Origin: an uncultured Methanobrevibacter sp.
Lineage (GTDB): Archaea > Methanobacteriota > Methanobacteria > Methanobacteriales > Methanobacteriaceae
DNA: 64,000 nt
Assembly: GCF_902771435.1 (NCBI RefSeq)
Contig: NZ_CACXXB010000005.1
Location: forward strand, 1-64,000
Direction: 5' to 3'
Made by a program: the position numbers and the translations under genes. Below, piece after piece: positions 62,516 to 64,000 of this stretch (positions within the stretch are counted from its first letter, which is position 1; each line of letters starts with the position of its first letter). The notes beneath the pieces were generated by a model that was given only the letters and a program-made list of their open reading frames with translations, was not told the origin of the DNA and ran no database searches.

Positions 62516-63340
62516 ATGACTAAACTTAAACTTGCTCTTTGTCAGATGAATGTTATTGATAATAAGCTGGAAAATATAAAAAAAGCCATTTCAATGATTT
62601 CTGACGCATCAAAAAAAGCTGATTTTATTGTTTTGCCTGAAATGTTTAACTGTCCATATTCCAATGATAAATTCATTGAATATGGTGAAGAAGAAGATGG
62701 CGGCCATACTTTGAATGAAATTTCAAAACTTGCCTGTGAAAACAATATCTATATTTTAGCGGGTTCCATTCCCGAAAAGGAAGATGATAAACTGTTCAAC
62801 ACATCATATCTTTTTGATAAATGTGGAAAAATAATAGCCAAACACAGAAAGATGCATCTTTTTGACATTGACGTTAAAGATAAAATCACTTTTAAGGAAT
62901 CTGATGTGCTGACTGCAGGAAATGAATTTACCTTGGCAGATACTGAATTTGGAAAAATAGGTATTGGAATATGCTACGATGTCCGTTTTCCTGAACTGGC
63001 AAGAATTATGGTGGAAAATGGTGCTTTAATTCTATTTTATCCCGGAGCATTCAACATGACAACCGGTCCCGCACATTGGCAACTGCTTTTCAGGTCAAGA
63101 GCACTTGACAATCAGGTCTATTGTGTTGGCGTTGCTCCTGCATTGAATGAAGCGGCGAGCTATCACAGTTACGGTCATTCAATCGTTACAAATCCCTGGG
63201 GAGAAGTACTGGCTGAAGCCGGTCAAAAAGAAGAGATAATATTTTGTGAAATTGATTTGGATGAAATAAAAAAAGTAAGGGAAGAACTTCCGCTTTTGAA
63301 AAACAAAAGGAAAGATCTCTACGAAGTCATTGAAAAGTAA
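62516..63340 (+). CDS. Carbon-nitrogen hydrolase (Nit/omega-amidase-like)
   Basis: This 274-residue nitrilase-superfamily amidase has the full triad: Glu42 (LPEMFNCPYS), Lys112 (KHRKMHLFDID) and Cys153 (GICYDVRFPE). It is closest by motif to Nit2/omega-amidase-type enzymes, which hydrolyse omega-amides such as alpha-ketoglutaramate or deaminated glutathione. The substrate in this organism is unknown. It lies 46 bases after the zinc-ribbon gene but beyond a terminator, so it has its own promoter. Confidence 0.88.
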   Translation: MTKLKLALCQMNVIDNKLENIKKAISMISDASKKADFIVLPEMFNCPYSNDKFIEYGEEEDGGHTLNEISKLACENNIYILAGSIPEKEDDKLFNTSYLFDKCGKIIAKHRKMHLFDIDVKDKITFKESDVLTAGNEFTLADTEFGKIGIGICYDVRFPELARIMVENGALILFYPGAFNMTTGPAHWQLLFRSRALDNQVYCVGVAPALNEAASYHSYGHSIVTNPWGEVLAEAGQKEEIIFCEIDLDEIKKVREELPLLKNKRKDLYEVIEK

Positions 63341-63994
63341 TTATTTTAGCTTTTCCAATCTCTTTTTGAAGTAATCGACCTTTTTGGTACCGTCAAATAC
63401 TTCAATTGCAGTTTCTATAACTCTAATTTCATTGTCCCTATCGTTGGCTTTTCTGTAAAGAATACATAATCTTTTATATGGTGCATCTTTTTTCTGTTTT
63501 GTTTCAACATACCTTTCATATTCTTTAATAGCCTTTTGCACATTGGTTTTTTCCATTTCCTTAAGTGTGCTCATAGGAATGAGTTTTACAACAGATTCAC
63601 CTGAAGCTTTGGCTTTTTGTCTTTTTTGAGCTTTCTTAATTGCTTTGTTACAAGATTTTTTGAAGTCCTTATCATCTTCAGCCTTTCTTGCTTTTTTGAT
63701 TAAATCGATTGCATCATCAGTGGCGATATCACCCAAAGCCTGAATTGCCGCCAATCTTACACCCCAATCCTCATCTTCAAGGCATTTTTCGATGGTGGCC
63801 AACTCGTTTTCCGCCTGAAGCTCTCCAAGTGAACGTACTGCAACTTTTCTAACTCCAAAATCTTCATCTTCACATGCTTCAACAAAATAAGGAATGACTT
63901 TTTCATCCTCAGTTTCTTTAAGTGCAAAAGCCAGGAAACGTTTATTTTTACCTTCGGCATTTTTAAATTCTTCAATTAATTTATCAACAGCCAC
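63341..63994 (-). CDS. HEAT-repeat protein (start may lie beyond window)
   Basis: This protein of at least 217 residues contains HEAT repeats of the phycobilisome-lyase type (IPYFVEACEDEDFGVRKVAV, CLEDEDWGVRLAAIQALGDI, AIDLIKKARKAEDDKDFKKS) followed by a basic helical region and a TPR-like C-terminus. I give the GTG at 63994, but it sits directly next to GGTGAT with no spacer, and the frame is open to the window edge. The true start may therefore be outside. It likely acts as a protein-protein scaffold. It converges with the amidase gene, with stops adjacent. Confidence 0.75.
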   Translation of the reverse strand: MAVDKLIEEFKNAEGKNKRFLAFALKETEDEKVIPYFVEACEDEDFGVRKVAVRSLGELQAENELATIEKCLEDEDWGVRLAAIQALGDIATDDAIDLIKKARKAEDDKDFKKSCNKAIKKAQKRQKAKASGESVVKLIPMSTLKEMEKTNVQKAIKEYERYVETKQKKDAPYKRLCILYRKANDRDNEIRVIETAIEVFDGTKKVDYFKKRLEKLK

Positions 63995-64000
63995 ATCACC

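Overview
The window is AT-rich DNA from a hydrogenotrophic methanogen of the order Methanobacteriales, most likely a Methanobrevibacter species. The evidence is an archaeal A-type ATP synthase operon, the YcaO/TfuA pair for McrA thioamidation, TiaS, NucS, an archaeal Thg1, a CofA-like aldehyde dehydrogenase, class III signal peptide pilins, DUF4013 membrane proteins, and GGTGAT-type Shine-Dalgarno sites. No rRNA, tRNA, CRISPR array, transposase or integrase was recognised.

Region by region: (1) 1-7544 is the ATP synthase operon on the minus strand, read atpH-I-K-E-C-F-A-B. Three of its genes (atpH, atpC, atpA) each appear to have lost a short internal segment with a change of frame. (2) 7710-9292 holds small membrane proteins and a nitroreductase. 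(3) 9279-16322 is a co-directional minus-strand locus. It has two copies of a two-gene DUF3100 membrane system, followed by an MmgE/PrpD dehydratase, a U32-like TIM barrel protein, a class I fumarase alpha-like protein and a short citrate synthase-like protein. It looks like an uncharacterised tricarboxylate or dicarboxylate uptake and conversion system. (4) 16517-28348 is mostly housekeeping: tiaS (apparently starting at ATT), a transcription regulator, serA, nadX-thg1-JAMM peptidase, a PRC-barrel protein, a tRNA-binding protein, a CofA-like dehydrogenase and a TMEM175 pair. (5) 28349-40751 is envelope and accessory DNA: a long non-coding stretch, a surface protein, DUF4013 proteins, an orphan pilin/TadC pair, TrkH, an AIM24-like protein, a STAS/HATPase partner-switch pair next to an Sfp-type phosphopantetheinyl transferase, and a DUF2207-like fragment. 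(6) 40890-43390 is an M50 protease followed by ycaO-tfuA, which modify methyl-coenzyme M reductase. (7) 43551-56821 holds CBS and UspA proteins, an amidohydrolase, carAB, a SNF2 helicase, nadC, and rnz-mscS-nadA. (8) 56831-60281 is a cluster of three MetX-like alpha/beta hydrolases; two of them have lost the catalytic Ser and His. (9) 60366-64000 has nucS, a zinc-ribbon/PsbP-like protein, a nitrilase-family amidase and a HEAT-repeat protein.

Functional links: the window carries all three de novo NAD enzymes at separate loci (nadX aspartate dehydrogenase, nadA, nadC). It also carries energy conservation (ATP synthase), MCR maturation (YcaO/TfuA), and pyrimidine/arginine precursor supply (carAB). 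The best candidates for an undescribed system are the 9.3-16.3 kb DUF3100/PrpD/fumarase/citrate synthase locus and the MetX-like array with pseudoenzyme members.
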